Notes: generated from the letters alone by a model not told the origin. 53,348 nucleotides of DNA from Lachnospiraceae bacterium (GCA_009911175.1 QXWX01000044.1:1-53348); one strand, 5' to 3'; positions 1 through 7,838 are shown, numbered from the stretch's first letter. A program made the numbers and translations.

Positions 1-38
1 AAGGCATACGCATCAAAAAAGCGTATGCCTTTTCTTTA
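1..38 (+). terminator. Intrinsic terminator hairpin at the left edge
   Basis: An 11-bp perfect stem (AAGGCATACGC / GCGTATGCCTT) with a 9-nt loop is followed by TTTCTTT on the plus strand. It probably ends a plus-strand gene lying left of the window. Confidence 0.6.
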
Positions 39-110
39 TCAGAACCTAAAAACCAACAAAAATTATCTGCACCCAACAAGCAAAAGCTATATGAAACTAA
101 ATACTGTACT

Positions 111-151
111 AAAAAATGAAGCCAGAAATCTTTCTCCTTGATTTCTGGCTT
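111..151 (-). terminator. Terminator of the Rpn-family gene
   Basis: AAGCCAGAAATC (119-130) and GATTTCTGGCTT (140-151) form a 12-bp stem. On the minus strand it is followed by CATTTTTT. It lies just after the stop codon of the minus-strand gene at 163. Confidence 0.75.
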
Positions 152-162
152 ATCAACTCTGT

Positions 163-966
163 TTATACGCCCCTGTCAGCTTTTAATTGTTTGACCTCTT
201 CAAGAGAAAGCCCTGAAATATTAACGATTTCCTCTAAAGCATATTTGCCAGCCGCCAACATACGGAGCGCAACTTCTTTCATTCCCTCTTTCAATGTCTG
301 ATTCCTCATATCTTCCATAGCCCGGCACATAATCTCGATTCCCTCCTTGCTCTCTTTGAAAAATCTCACCCTGTCTGCCAGTGTCCCATAATACATATCC
401 ACTGCGTCTGTGCAGGAGAAGTCATGCATTAACTTCCCAATTGGCGTATCTCCACGGTAAGCGCCATTTACATACAGTATGTGCGAACCGTCCTCAAATC
501 TTTCCCCGGTTCCTAAAAAGCACCGCTCAATCGGATAGAGTGGCAGCCCTTTTCCCATTACGTCATTCTCTGTGATAAAGATTACCCACGTTTCCGGCAG
601 CTTGTCGAAGCCCTCGCCTTTCTTCAAAAGGTTTGCGTCCATCATGCTGCTGTTGTACCTTGCCCTTTTTCTCCCGGCTCCTTTGTCGGAGCGCTGTACC
701 TCCACATTCAGTTTCGCCCCTGTGCTGTCCGTAGCCAGGATATCCAGCCTCACCGAACGGTTCAGCAGGTTCTCCACAAATACCTGGGTGCGGACATCCA
801 GCACCTTTAAATCCGGCTTTTCCAGCACAATCCGTAATACCAGTTCTATGCTTGCCGTATCTCCCTCAAAACACTTGGTGAGGAAATCATCATCAAGCAG
901 GCGAAAGCCTCTTAGCCTCTGTAAATCTTCCTGATGTTTCTGGTCTATCTGTTCCGTCACTGTCAA
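163..966 (-). CDS. Rpn-family PD-(D/E)XK nuclease / putative transposase
   Basis: About 267 aa. The N-terminal half carries the PD-(D/E)XK layout of the Rpn/YhgA-like 'recombination-promoting nuclease/putative transposase' family: VRLDILATDSTG, then LNVEVQRSD (catalytic D, then ExQ), after a leader with RLLDDDF. The C-terminal half (KEGIEIMCRAMEDM...) is the usual helical tail of this family. The family is known for DNA cleavage that stimulates recombination; the role here is inferred. The frame stays open to 1032, but a promoter-like pair (TTGAAA, 17 nt, TAGTAT) overlaps the upstream ATGs. A TTG at 966 behind GGTGGG is therefore a plausible start; 1005 (ATG) is the alternative. It stands alone with its own terminator, as hitchhiking genes often do. 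A second, divergent family member lies at 29109. Confidence 0.75.
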   Translation of the reverse strand: MTVTEQIDQKHQEDLQRLRGFRLLDDDFLTKCFEGDTASIELVLRIVLEKPDLKVLDVRTQVFVENLLNRSVRLDILATDSTGAKLNVEVQRSDKGAGRKRARYNSSMMDANLLKKGEGFDKLPETWVIFITENDVMGKGLPLYPIERCFLGTGERFEDGSHILYVNGAYRGDTPIGKLMHDFSCTDAVDMYYGTLADRVRFFKESKEGIEIMCRAMEDMRNQTLKEGMKEVALRMLAAGKYALEEIVNISGLSLEEVKQLKADRGV

Positions 967-1240
967 TCTTCCCACCTGCTTTCCCTTCTGTTTTCGTATC
1001 TCCATACTACCATACAATCCGAATATTTTCAATCACATCCAGACCGTCTACACTGAAGAAATTAAACAAACCATCCTTACCACGTCCACACCGTCCATAC
1101 GGTACAAACATAGAAAACATAAGGAATAGACACACTTTTTCACAAAAACCATCTTCCCTTTTCCAACCATTTCTTGTAGAATAGAGCTATCCTTATAGAA
1201 GAGCATTGCTCTATAACTACGTTATATGGAGATAATCCCA

Positions 1241-1585
1241 ATGGAGAAGAGAAAACGGCGAAAACTAGACATGACACCTCCTCAGCACAAAATCCTTGGA
1301 GAAAGCTCAACTCAAAGGTCACAAAAGCTCATAGCTCATACAAAATCTGTAATTGATGATATGGTAGAGAAAGGCATCCCTCTTACAGTGGAGAGGGTTT
1401 CCCTTAATGCAGGATGCTCCAAATCCTTTATTTACAAGAATCAAGAAATCAGAGACTACATAAATAACTCCAAGCAAGAACCAACTATCGGCAAGAGAAC
1501 ATACACAGACTTGGAAGAAGCTAACAAACGTATTAAAGAGCTTGAGATAGAGAATATGATCTTGCGGATGAAAAACGTAGGATAG
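1241..1585 (+). CDS. DUF6262 / Tn554 TnpC-like transposition accessory protein (orphan)
   Basis: 114 aa, with a basic N-terminus (MEKRKRRK). The region around KLIAHTKSVIDDMVEKGIPLT and SLNAGCSKSFIYKNQEIRDYI matches the helix-turn-helix-like DUF6262/TnpC family, followed by a short coiled coil (EEANKRIKELEIENMILRMK). In Tn554-like transposons tnpC follows two tyrosine recombinases, tnpA and tnpB; neither is in the window, and an Rpn gene on the opposite strand occupies that place. The frame opens at 1226, but GGAGA at 1228-1232 is well spaced for the ATG at 1241. It could be the right-hand remnant of a Tn554-like element, or a survivor separated from its partners by the Rpn insertion. Family call moderately sure; function inferred. 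Confidence 0.65.
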   Translation: MEKRKRRKLDMTPPQHKILGESSTQRSQKLIAHTKSVIDDMVEKGIPLTVERVSLNAGCSKSFIYKNQEIRDYINNSKQEPTIGKRTYTDLEEANKRIKELEIENMILRMKNVG

Positions 1586-1665
1586 GATACACTTAATTGA
1601 ATGGTTCTTAAAAAAACCATATCTTACTTTAGATCCGTTAAGGACACCTTGAATTTATGTGAAAG

Positions 1666-1694
1666 AATGCTTTGCTTCGGCAAGGCATTTTTTG
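1666..1694 (+). terminator. Terminator after the DUF6262 gene
   Basis: AATGCTTTGC, TTCG loop, GCAAGGCATT (one G-U pair), followed by TTTTTG on the plus strand. Confidence 0.7.
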
Positions 1695-1744
1695 TTTGGG
1701 AAAAAATCCCAATATCAAATATTGGAACGAACAACCATAAACGC

Positions 1745-1792
1745 AAAAAAGGACTAAACCAATAAAACTTAATGTTTTACTGATTTAGTCCT
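1745..1792 (-). terminator. Strong minus-strand terminator
   Basis: The stem GGACTAAA...TTTAGTCC, extended by AAAAC/GTTTT with small mismatches (1751-1792), is followed on the minus strand by a run of six T. It lies 45 nt past the end of the recombinase region. Confidence 0.7.
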
Positions 1793-1804
1793 CAATAGAT
1801 ATGC

Positions 1805-1833
1805 AAAAGGGAAGTAATTTCTCACTTCCCTTT
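1805..1833 (-). terminator. Terminator hairpin after the recombinase tail
   Basis: AAAGGGAAGT and ACTTCCCTTT form a 10-bp stem, with TTTT on the minus-strand side. It begins 5 nt after the stop (1838) of the out-of-frame recombinase tail, which suggests the original coding region ran to 1838. Confidence 0.6.
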
Positions 1834-1837
1834 CGAC

Positions 1838-2036
1838 TTATATATAGACTTTAAGCACTATGTCTTTGAATCTGTTGGCTTTTGTGTACTGTGGGTGATG
1901 CGCCATATATTTTTGCACATCTTCACGAGTCACTACAAAAGTTCCAAAATAGACTGGCTTATATTCTATTTTCCTACATTGTTGATCGCCGCCTGTGCTG
2001 CTGTGACGTATCAGAGGAAAGTTCTGTTTGGGTAAC
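1838..2036 (-). pseudogene. Out-of-frame C-terminal tail of the serine recombinase
   Basis: A shifted frame reads HSSTGGDQQC, then RKIEYKPVYFGTFVVTREDV and a tail ending FKDIVLKVYI. It has no usable start codon after the upstream stop and no ribosome site, yet looks like genuine protein and ends directly before terminators. Tails of the form YKPVYFG-T-V----Y---HP--------KDI are, as I recall them, typical C-termini of large clostridial serine recombinases. I infer a one-base frameshift near 2000-2030 separating the last ~45 codons from the main gene. A real short second gene or a programmed frameshift are less likely alternatives. Confidence 0.5.
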
Positions 2037-3644
2037 TGTGTAATTGTTGCTCCTGCCTTCGACATCCAGTTTGTAGTCATCCGGGAAGAAATTCAATTTC
2101 CAGATAAAGCAATCTCTACAAACTATTATCTCTTTTACGAAAGCATCTATAATTTCCTCTGGAATGTGTTTTGTTGAAAAGTTAAAGTCTTGCTCTAACC
2201 CATATTTTAACACTTCCAGTTTGTCTTTATAAATATCGTCTGTGATTTCTTCCTCGCTTTCAAGCAAACTCAACTGTTCTCTGAGTTTTTCCTGCTCCTT
2301 TTGAAGTTGCGCCCGCTTTTCATCATAACGATCCTTTTCAATCTCACCAGCCATACGCATATTCAAAAGGTTATCATATTTCCTGTTCCATGCCTCTAAT
2401 TTCTGTTCAAGTTCATGCTTCCTTTCTAAAGCCTCGTTATCCTGCTCGTTATCGTAGCATTTATCTAACATTTCATTGGCAATGGTCAGGACACCCTCTC
2501 TGTCATTCCAAAACTTCTGGAATACTACATCCGCCATAGCTTCTAACTTCCAACGTGCTACCATTTTTGTAACACACATACCCTCGGTACTAAGCCCCTT
2601 TTTCTCTCTGGTCTTTGCAGAACCGAAACGTACTTGACTGTAACATTGATACGCATATTGCGGCCCGCCTGCTCCATAATGCCAAACCACTCTGTTGTAA
2701 GTATGACCACATTCGCAAATCAGCTTCCTGCACCATACGTCTTTGGAAACTTTTTTCCCACGCCTTCCCTTATTATTTATAGATGCAGATTTACTGTCCA
2801 ACATTTCCTGAACTTTTTGAAACTGTTCTTTGGTAACAATCGGTGTATGACTGCCTTCCACCACTACCTTGTCAACATCTCCAAAATTATTGATTTTCTT
2901 CTGTTCTAAAAAATCCGGCACATACTGTTTCCGGTAGATGATTGTCCCACAGTAAAATGGATTTCGGAGAATCCTACTTATATTTGCTGGTTGCCACTTT
3001 GTCAATCCTGTTGCTGTAAGATGACCTTCTTTTTCGATAATAAACTGTATCTTTCTGACACCATTACCGTCTAAATACAAATCAAATATTCTTCTGACTG
3101 TAGCCGCCTGTGATTCATTGATAACAAACTCTTTATCAATCCTATCATATCCCAGTATATTTCCATTTCCATATGGCACAGCATTTTGAAACGAAATCAT
3201 TTGTCCTGCTTTTACTCTGAGTGATGTCTTTTTGCTCTCATTCTGCGCCAATGTTGCCATGATAGTCAAACGGAGTTCTCCATCTTCATCATTCATTGTC
3301 CAAATATTATCTTCTGTAAAATAGACTTCAACACCCTGCTTCTTTAATATGCGTGTCTGCTGTAAAGTGTCTACCGTATTCCTTGCAAACCGGGATACTT
3401 CTCTTGTTATGACAAGATCAAACTTTCCCTCTGAAGCGTCTTTCATCATCCGCATAAAATTCTTCCGCTTTTTTACAGATGTTCCAGTAATTCCTTCATC
3501 TATGTAACGGTCATAAAGTTCCCATTCCGGGTGTTGGGCTAATAAATTGTCATAATACTGAACCTGGTTGCCTAATGCAGATATTTGTGCCTCATGCTCT
3601 GTCGATACTCTGGCATATATCGCAACTATCCTTTTCTTATACAT
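1974..3644 (-). CDS. Large serine recombinase (ICE integrase/excisionase)
   Basis: 556 aa. Residues 1-150 are a resolvase domain with the catalytic serine at position 14 (YARVST) and the REVSRFARN helix. A recombinase domain follows (PYGNGNILGYDR, the DLYLDGNGVRKI region, LRNPFYCGTIIYRKQYVPDF). A zinc ribbon is apparent (CRKLICECGHTYNR ... CYSQVR ... GMCVTKM). A coiled coil at about 400-470 (DNEALERKHELEQKLEAW...) precedes the C-terminal domain. The layout matches TndX/TnpX-type large serine recombinases, which integrate and excise clostridial ICEs. Ribosome site AAGGAAAGG precedes the ATG. It ends in an odd sequence, SSDTSQQHRRRSTM, and a family-like tail continues in another frame (1838-2036), so the protein is probably truncated. 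It follows a SHOCT-like gene by 42 nt, likely co-transcribed. Whether it is active without the tail is unknown. Confidence 0.9.
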   Translation of the reverse strand: MYKKRIVAIYARVSTEHEAQISALGNQVQYYDNLLAQHPEWELYDRYIDEGITGTSVKKRKNFMRMMKDASEGKFDLVITREVSRFARNTVDTLQQTRILKKQGVEVYFTEDNIWTMNDEDGELRLTIMATLAQNESKKTSLRVKAGQMISFQNAVPYGNGNILGYDRIDKEFVINESQAATVRRIFDLYLDGNGVRKIQFIIEKEGHLTATGLTKWQPANISRILRNPFYCGTIIYRKQYVPDFLEQKKINNFGDVDKVVVEGSHTPIVTKEQFQKVQEMLDSKSASINNKGRRGKKVSKDVWCRKLICECGHTYNRVVWHYGAGGPQYAYQCYSQVRFGSAKTREKKGLSTEGMCVTKMVARWKLEAMADVVFQKFWNDREGVLTIANEMLDKCYDNEQDNEALERKHELEQKLEAWNRKYDNLLNMRMAGEIEKDRYDEKRAQLQKEQEKLREQLSLLESEEEITDDIYKDKLEVLKYGLEQDFNFSTKHIPEEIIDAFVKEIIVCRDCFIWKLNFFPDDYKLDVEGRSNNYTVTQTELSSDTSQQHRRRSTM

Positions 3645-3686
3645 TTATTCGCCTTTCCTTATTTCCTCGTTTTGTTCACACTCATA

Positions 3687-3845
3687 TTAGCATGAATTAT
3701 TTGATTCTGCAAGCCCTTTCTTCTCATATTTCGATAAAATTTTCTTATATACCTTTTCAGATATTTTTCCTTGGTTAAACAAATGCTTCATTAAAGCCAA
3801 AGCCATTGTAGTATTGATTTGCTCCTTTGTTATATTGCTGCTCAT
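3687..3845 (-). CDS. Small SHOCT-like protein upstream of the recombinase
   Basis: 52 aa, starting MSSNITKEQINTTMALALMK. The core (TTMALALMKHLFNQGKISEK, then VYKKILSKY) has the pattern of a SHOCT domain: a helix, 'L..G.I...Y', then a second helix. Small SHOCT proteins often sit directly upstream of clostridial serine recombinases. The ribosome site GGGAGG is ideally placed (AGAAGGGAGGAAAT-ATG). It is 42 nt upstream of the recombinase and probably forms an operon with it, perhaps as a directionality or accessory factor (inference). Another open frame (3775-3954) overlaps its 5' half and looks degenerate. Confidence 0.7.
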   Translation of the reverse strand: MSSNITKEQINTTMALALMKHLFNQGKISEKVYKKILSKYEKKGLAESNNSC

Positions 3846-3954
3846 ATTTCCTCCCTTCTGCTACATAAATTTTATCTGCCCATGACGGACAAGAATCAAG
3901 TTCCCGGCTCTCATCAGCAGACAAAACTTCTCCAAACTCTTTCAAAAAATCCAT
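3775..3954 (-). pseudogene. Possible degenerate 59-codon ORF overlapping the SHOCT gene
   Basis: The frame reads MDFLKEFGEVLSADESRELD and continues to residue 59. It has protein-like composition but no ribosome site and overlaps the SHOCT gene out of frame. Upstream (about 3955-4260, minus strand) other frames also look coding in pieces, e.g. LCGHAKNCLLPFLCGSAYEG and VRYRCGQCNELSLVW with paired cysteines, but are broken by stops. I read 3775-4260 as the decayed remains of one or two small cysteine-rich genes of unknown family. Confidence 0.3.
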
Positions 3955-4309
3955 ACGAGTGACAGCTCATTACACTGTCCACATCGGTATCGCACCGTCA
4001 TTCCAAACTGACCGGAAAACCCGGAAGTATCATTATCAAAGATATGCCTCATTGCCTCATGCAACTGCTGCACTTTTCGCCAGACATTCATCGCTCACTG
4101 CCTTAACTTCAATACCAGATTTCAGTATTCCCTCGTATGCACTTCCGCACAAAAATGGAAGCAGGCAGTTCTTGGCGTGTCCGCATAGCGGCTCCGCACA
4201 TCCCACACGTCCCGTATGTATTTACATATTCAATTATCAAGGTACACACGCCAACCTGCGTTGGCGGGCAGAAAACCCTCTGCCTGTTTTGGATAAAATC
4301 TCTTCTGGA

Positions 4310-4393
4310 CTTGCCAGCCCAAAAAGCACATAAGCACTCTCCGTCTGCTATGAACGGTTCTGTAAAGATTATGTGCTTTAGCGGAATGGCAAG
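4310..4393. repeat. Long imperfect inverted repeat beyond the HTH gene
   Basis: The left arm (4310-4333) contains CTTGCCA and AAAGCACATAA; the right arm (4369-4393) contains TTATGTGCTTT and TGGCAAG, with mismatches between the blocks. It starts one base past the stop of the HTH gene at 4395. It may act as its terminator (TGTGCTTTTTGG on the minus strand) or be a small mobile-element end. Confidence 0.5.
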
Positions 4394-4394
4394 T

Positions 4395-4724
4395 TTACAG
4401 TTCCAGTTTATCGGGGCCGTATTTATGTATAATCTGCAACAGGATTTTCTTTTGTGACCCTTCCGCCTGTCCGTATATTTCCCGCAGAGTTTTTAGCTCG
4501 TCAGCGGAAAGGGTATTCACATATGGCTTGTAATCCTCTCCTAAAAAAATCCCTCCATCCCCACCCTGCTTTGTATAAATCGGGTATCCGGGAGATAAAG
4601 CCTGAATATCTTTTTGTATCGTGCGGGTAGTGACGCCAAACTCGTCCGCCAGTTCCCTTGCCGTTGTACGCCGCCGGATAATCAGAATGTTAATGATTTC
4701 CGTCCTGCGGTCTGCTGTATTCAT
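4395..4724 (-). CDS. HTH domain regulator (DeoR/HTH_11 type, no ligand domain)
   Basis: 109 aa. Residues 1-50 form a winged helix-turn-helix of the HTH_11/DeoR type (RRTEIINILIIRRRTTAREL, then ADEFGVTTRTIQKDIQAL). A wing (YPIYTKQGGDGGIFLGEDY) and a short helical tail follow. It lacks the WYL or sugar-phosphate domain of full regulators. Excellent ribosome site GGGAGGTG, 6 nt before ATG. It lies between the recombinase block and the mobilisation block, facing away from oriT. A role in controlling excision or transfer genes is plausible but inferred. Confidence 0.75.
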   Translation of the reverse strand: MNTADRRTEIINILIIRRRTTARELADEFGVTTRTIQKDIQALSPGYPIYTKQGGDGGIFLGEDYKPYVNTLSADELKTLREIYGQAEGSQKKILLQIIHKYGPDKLEL

Positions 4725-4977
4725 GCTTCACCTCCCTTCTGCTAATTCTCCAATCACATTGTAAAAAACGAACCCGAACAATCCGTTCCTATTCAAAAAA
4801 ATAATTTAAAAAGTTTTTCGGTTCTGTTCTGCTCTACTCTTTTGACAGCCTTTATACCTCCGTCTTTTGTTTTTCTTCTGCTATCTCCTGTTGACTTTCC
4901 CTCTGTCGCTTGTTAAAATCTTTAATGGATAGAATCAAAACTTCATTAACAGACACTCAAACTGCTATGAGCCGAAT

Positions 4978-4995
4978 CAGGGCAACTCTGCCCTG
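4978..4995. repeat. Short perfect hairpin in the HTH-oriT gap
   Basis: CAGGGCA, ACTC loop, TGCCCTG. The 660-nt gap 4725-5384 holds no convincing gene. It contains this hairpin, a nearby TTTTTT run (5011-5016), the presumptive HTH promoter region (4740-4860) and the oriT-like region. Confidence 0.4.
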
Positions 4996-5163
4996 TTCTG
5001 GCTGTGGCAGTTTTTTATTTGCCAAAACAGTCCCCAAAGCCAAATACCCGAAAGGCTTTACAAAAACAGGGGCGGAAACGCCCATATGTGTTGTAAGATG
5101 CTCGCCTAAGCTCGCACAACACGCAAATTCCCTACGGGTAATTTGCCACGAATAGCAAGCACT

Positions 5164-5305
5164 GCCTACGGACGTCCGTAGGCTTCAATTTCCCCAAGTT
5201 TCTCCAAATGGAAACTTGAAAAAATTGGCTTGCAGAGGGCATATCCCCCTGACCCCCTTTGCGCTCCAAAATTCAGAAATTATCTCTACGGAATTTCTGA
5301 ATTTT
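5164..5305 (+). other. Putative origin of transfer (oriT) upstream of mobC
   Basis: Three strong dyads lie in 140 nt directly upstream of mobC. They are a 20-bp perfect palindrome (GCCTACGGAC/GTCCGTAGGC, 5164-5183), an 8-bp stem with 8-nt loop (CAAGTTTC / GAAACTTG, 5195-5218) and a 14-bp perfect inverted repeat with a 10-nt loop (5268-5281 and 5292-5305). Between the last two lies GGGCATATCCCCCTGACCCC (5238-5257), a C-rich tract resembling nick regions of MOBP systems. Its position next to mobC and relaxase supports oriT; the nick site itself is inferred. Confidence 0.55.
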
Positions 5306-5384
5306 TACGCTTGAAAAACCCTCCCGCCGGATACGGCATATTACAAAAAACAAAGCATTTTTAACGAAAGGAGCTTCCCAAACA

Positions 5385-5726
5385 ATGGAGAACCGAGAAC
5401 GCCAAAACCGCCTAACCCTGCGTCTGAGCGATGATGAACTTTACATACTGGAGCAGAAATGCAAAGCCTCCAATATGAAAGACAAGTCCTCTTTCCTGCG
5501 GCATCTGATTTTGTACGGTTATGTCTATGACATTGACTACTCAGAGCTTCGGGAATACAATGCTGCCCTTGCAAAAATCGGGAACAACTTAAACCAGATC
5601 GCAAAGCGCATGAATGCCACAGGCAACGTATACAAAGCCGATGTAAATGAAGTAAAGGAGCTGATGCAAAAGGTATGGCATACACAAAAATCCATGCTGT
5701 CACGGCAACCGTCAATAAAGCAGTAG
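5385..5726 (+). CDS. mobC: MobC-type relaxosome accessory protein
   Basis: 113 aa. The N-terminus (RQNRLTLRLSDDELYILEQK) is a ribbon-helix-helix-like DNA-binding segment. The C-terminal half carries the MobC signature YNAALAKIGNNLNQIAKRMN. MobC proteins bind oriT and help open DNA for the relaxase. Ribosome site AAAGGAGC precedes ATG. The relaxase start overlaps its last 52 nt, so the two are translationally coupled. The block runs opposite to most of the ICE. Confidence 0.9.
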   Translation: MENRERQNRLTLRLSDDELYILEQKCKASNMKDKSSFLRHLILYGYVYDIDYSELREYNAALAKIGNNLNQIAKRMNATGNVYKADVNEVKELMQKVWHTQKSMLSRQPSIKQ

Positions 5727-7075
5727 ACTACATTTGTAATCCAAGCAAAACTGATGAGGGTATACTGATTTCGTCTTATGGGTGCAGCCCGGAAACTGCC
5801 GCCTACGATTTCAAATTTGCGCTGTCAAAAACCAGGCAGTCCGATCCAAATAAAGCCTATCACCTGATACAGTCTTTTCTTCCCGGTGAGGTTTCTTATA
5901 AGGAAGCCCACCAGATAGGCGTGGAGCTTGCCGACAAACTTTTGGAGGGGAAATACTCTTATGTTGTCACCACCCACATTGATAAAGGGCACGTCCACAA
6001 CCACATCATTTTCTGCGCCGCCGATAACATCAATCATGCGAAATACCATGACTGCAAAAAGAGCTATTACAACATCCGCAGCCTAAGCGATGACCTCTGC
6101 CGGGAGCATAAACTTTCCATCATTACTCCGGGGGAAAAACGGGGGAAAACTTACAGGGAATGGCAGGCCGGAAAAAACGGTTCCGCATGGAAAGAACAGT
6201 TAAAGTCCGACATTGACGAAGCCATTAAAAACGCCGCCACCTACGAGGACTGCATTGAGCTGATCCGGGCAAAAGGTTATGAAATAAAAGGTGCGGACTT
6301 TGGGGAGAAAGCACATAAATTTATCTCATTCCGTCCTCTGGACAGGGAGCGTTTTGTCCGTGGGAGCGCAAAGTCTTTAGGAACGGAGTACACCAAAGAA
6401 CGCATCAGGGAGCGCATTGAGGAAAAGGCGCTTGCTAAGGAAAAAAAGCGTATTCCGTTCCCTGCCCGGAAGAAGCCCGTTGTCAAAGATTATTCAAGGA
6501 AAAATCTTATTGACACCACCGAGGATAAGTTTGCTGAAAGCCCTGGCCTGAAACATTGGGCTGACATTCAAAACCTTAAAATTGCCGCCGCAAGTTACAG
6601 TCAGGCAGGCTCTATTTCCGAGCTTGAAAAGCAGATCGCCGCCAAGTCCACACTGGCAAAAACAGCCCGTGAGAGCCTTGTGGAAACCGAGCATCAGCTA
6701 AAGGATTTAGGGCAGGTTTTGAAATATGCCGAGCAGTACAAAGCCAACCGCATCTGCCATATCCGCTACCAGAAGTCAAAGGATAAGGACAGATACCTGC
6801 GCCAGCACGAAACGGAGCTTCTGCTCCATGACGGCGCTGAAAATATGCTGAAACGCTTTGGCATTGACACAAAAAACCTTGATGTCGAAAAGCTCCGCAG
6901 CGACTACAATGCGCTCTATTCCAAAAAGCAGGCTTTACAGAAAACTTATAAAACTGCCGAAAAGGAAAGCGCTGACCTTAACCGGAAACTGGATAACCTC
7001 AACCAGTATCTTGACCGTACCCCGGAGCAGGCGGCTGTTGACAAAAAAGTGGAAAAAAACCAAAATACCCTCTAA
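5675..7075 (+). CDS. MOBP-type relaxase / mobilisation nuclease
   Basis: 466 aa. The N-terminal relaxase domain has AYTKIHAVTATVNKAVDYIC (tyrosine near the N-terminus) and a clear metal-binding histidine motif THIDKGHVHNHIIF (HxDxGHxHNH) near residues 103-116. SYYNIRSLSDDLCREHKLSI and GKTYREWQAGKNGSAWKEQL follow. The rest is a basic and coiled-coil tail (AEKESADLNRKLDNLNQYLD). Such relaxases nick oriT and lead the strand into the recipient. The start overlaps mobC. Length and motifs look intact. Confidence 0.93.
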   Translation: MAYTKIHAVTATVNKAVDYICNPSKTDEGILISSYGCSPETAAYDFKFALSKTRQSDPNKAYHLIQSFLPGEVSYKEAHQIGVELADKLLEGKYSYVVTTHIDKGHVHNHIIFCAADNINHAKYHDCKKSYYNIRSLSDDLCREHKLSIITPGEKRGKTYREWQAGKNGSAWKEQLKSDIDEAIKNAATYEDCIELIRAKGYEIKGADFGEKAHKFISFRPLDRERFVRGSAKSLGTEYTKERIRERIEEKALAKEKKRIPFPARKKPVVKDYSRKNLIDTTEDKFAESPGLKHWADIQNLKIAAASYSQAGSISELEKQIAAKSTLAKTARESLVETEHQLKDLGQVLKYAEQYKANRICHIRYQKSKDKDRYLRQHETELLLHDGAENMLKRFGIDTKNLDVEKLRSDYNALYSKKQALQKTYKTAEKESADLNRKLDNLNQYLDRTPEQAAVDKKVEKNQNTL

Positions 7076-7091
7076 ATTCGACATCAAAAAA

Positions 7092-7134
7092 GGGTGTATC
7101 CCAACGAGGTTTTGTCCTCCATTGCGATACACCC
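7092..7134. terminator. Hairpin between relaxase and XRE gene
   Basis: GGGTGTATC / GATACACCC encloses an inner GAGG/CCTC stem. The T6 run is on the minus strand (7085-7090 as A on plus), so it would best stop transcription coming leftward from the cargo genes, but may also bound the relaxase transcript. Confidence 0.5.
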
Positions 7135-7295
7135 TTATGTGTGTGGCAGTCCCTGTTTTTAGACCTTCTTCATATTTAATGTTATGTATTTTCTTATATC
7201 GCTCTTTCATGTACTCTGATTCACTTTCCAACTGTATTCTGCTGTAATTCACGCCCGCCGAAGTGTATTGTAAACTACTATCGAGGTGAATCACA

Positions 7296-7625
7296 ATGAA
7301 TGAAGCAAAACAAAATCTTGCTGCCGCAGTGCGTGACGCCCGGACTGGACTCGGACTTTCGCAGGAAAAACTTGCCGAAATCCTGAATATTGACTCACGC
7401 ACCATACTCAATATCGAAGCCGGACGGGGAAACCCCAAATTTGAAAAGCTGTACCCCCTGGTTACATACCTGAAAATACCAGCCAACAAAATCTTTGATC
7501 CGGCATACAAAGAAGAAACCCCAAACCTTCAGAAACTCCTGGCCCTGCAAAAAGACTGCACGGAACAGGAAGCTGCTGACCTGATACCTATGATCCGCTA
7601 CCTGCTTGGCCTGTTGCGGAAATAA
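7296..7625 (+). CDS. XRE-family transcriptional regulator
   Basis: 109 aa. The N-terminal Cro/CI helix-turn-helix reads AVRDARTGLGLSQEKLAEIL, NIDSRTILNIEAGRGNPKFE, up to YLKIPANKIFD. The short C-terminal helical part has acidic and hydrophobic residues only (EQEAADLIPMIRYLLGLLRK). Ribosome site GAGGTGA precedes ATG. Genes of this type next to mobilisation genes often repress transfer; this is inference. A plus-strand terminator follows at 7696. Confidence 0.85.
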   Translation: MNEAKQNLAAAVRDARTGLGLSQEKLAEILNIDSRTILNIEAGRGNPKFEKLYPLVTYLKIPANKIFDPAYKEETPNLQKLLALQKDCTEQEAADLIPMIRYLLGLLRK

Positions 7626-7695
7626 CACTCTCTGCCGCATCCGCAACAGCCATCCAAATCTAAAAATCATCATTTATGCACCGTCTTAAAAGTGC

Positions 7696-7731
7696 AAAGG
7701 CATCTATTGGTATCTTCCAATAGACGCCTTT
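7696..7731 (+). terminator. Terminator after the XRE gene
   Basis: A 15-bp stem with one mismatch (AAAGGCATCTATTGG / CCAATAGACGCCTTT) and a 6-nt loop, followed by ATTT. The gap 7626-7838 shows nothing else. Confidence 0.6.
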
Positions 7732-7838
7732 ATTTCTAAACTACCCTCTATATATTCTCTACCTTCAAAATCCCTTCGTCTTTTCTGTTGGTAATATGCC
7801 TGTTGATTCCCTTTAACGTATTTACTTTGTTGATCATC

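Noticed and set aside
4910..5155. 81-aa plus-strand ORF upstream of oriT
   Set aside because: No ribosome site, passes through hairpin-forming sequence, no family resemblance.
6935..7510. 191-aa minus-strand frame over the relaxase end and XRE gene
   Set aside because: Most of it is antisense to two well-supported genes; the part between them (MKERYKKIHNIKYEEG) is protein-like but lacks a ribosome site.
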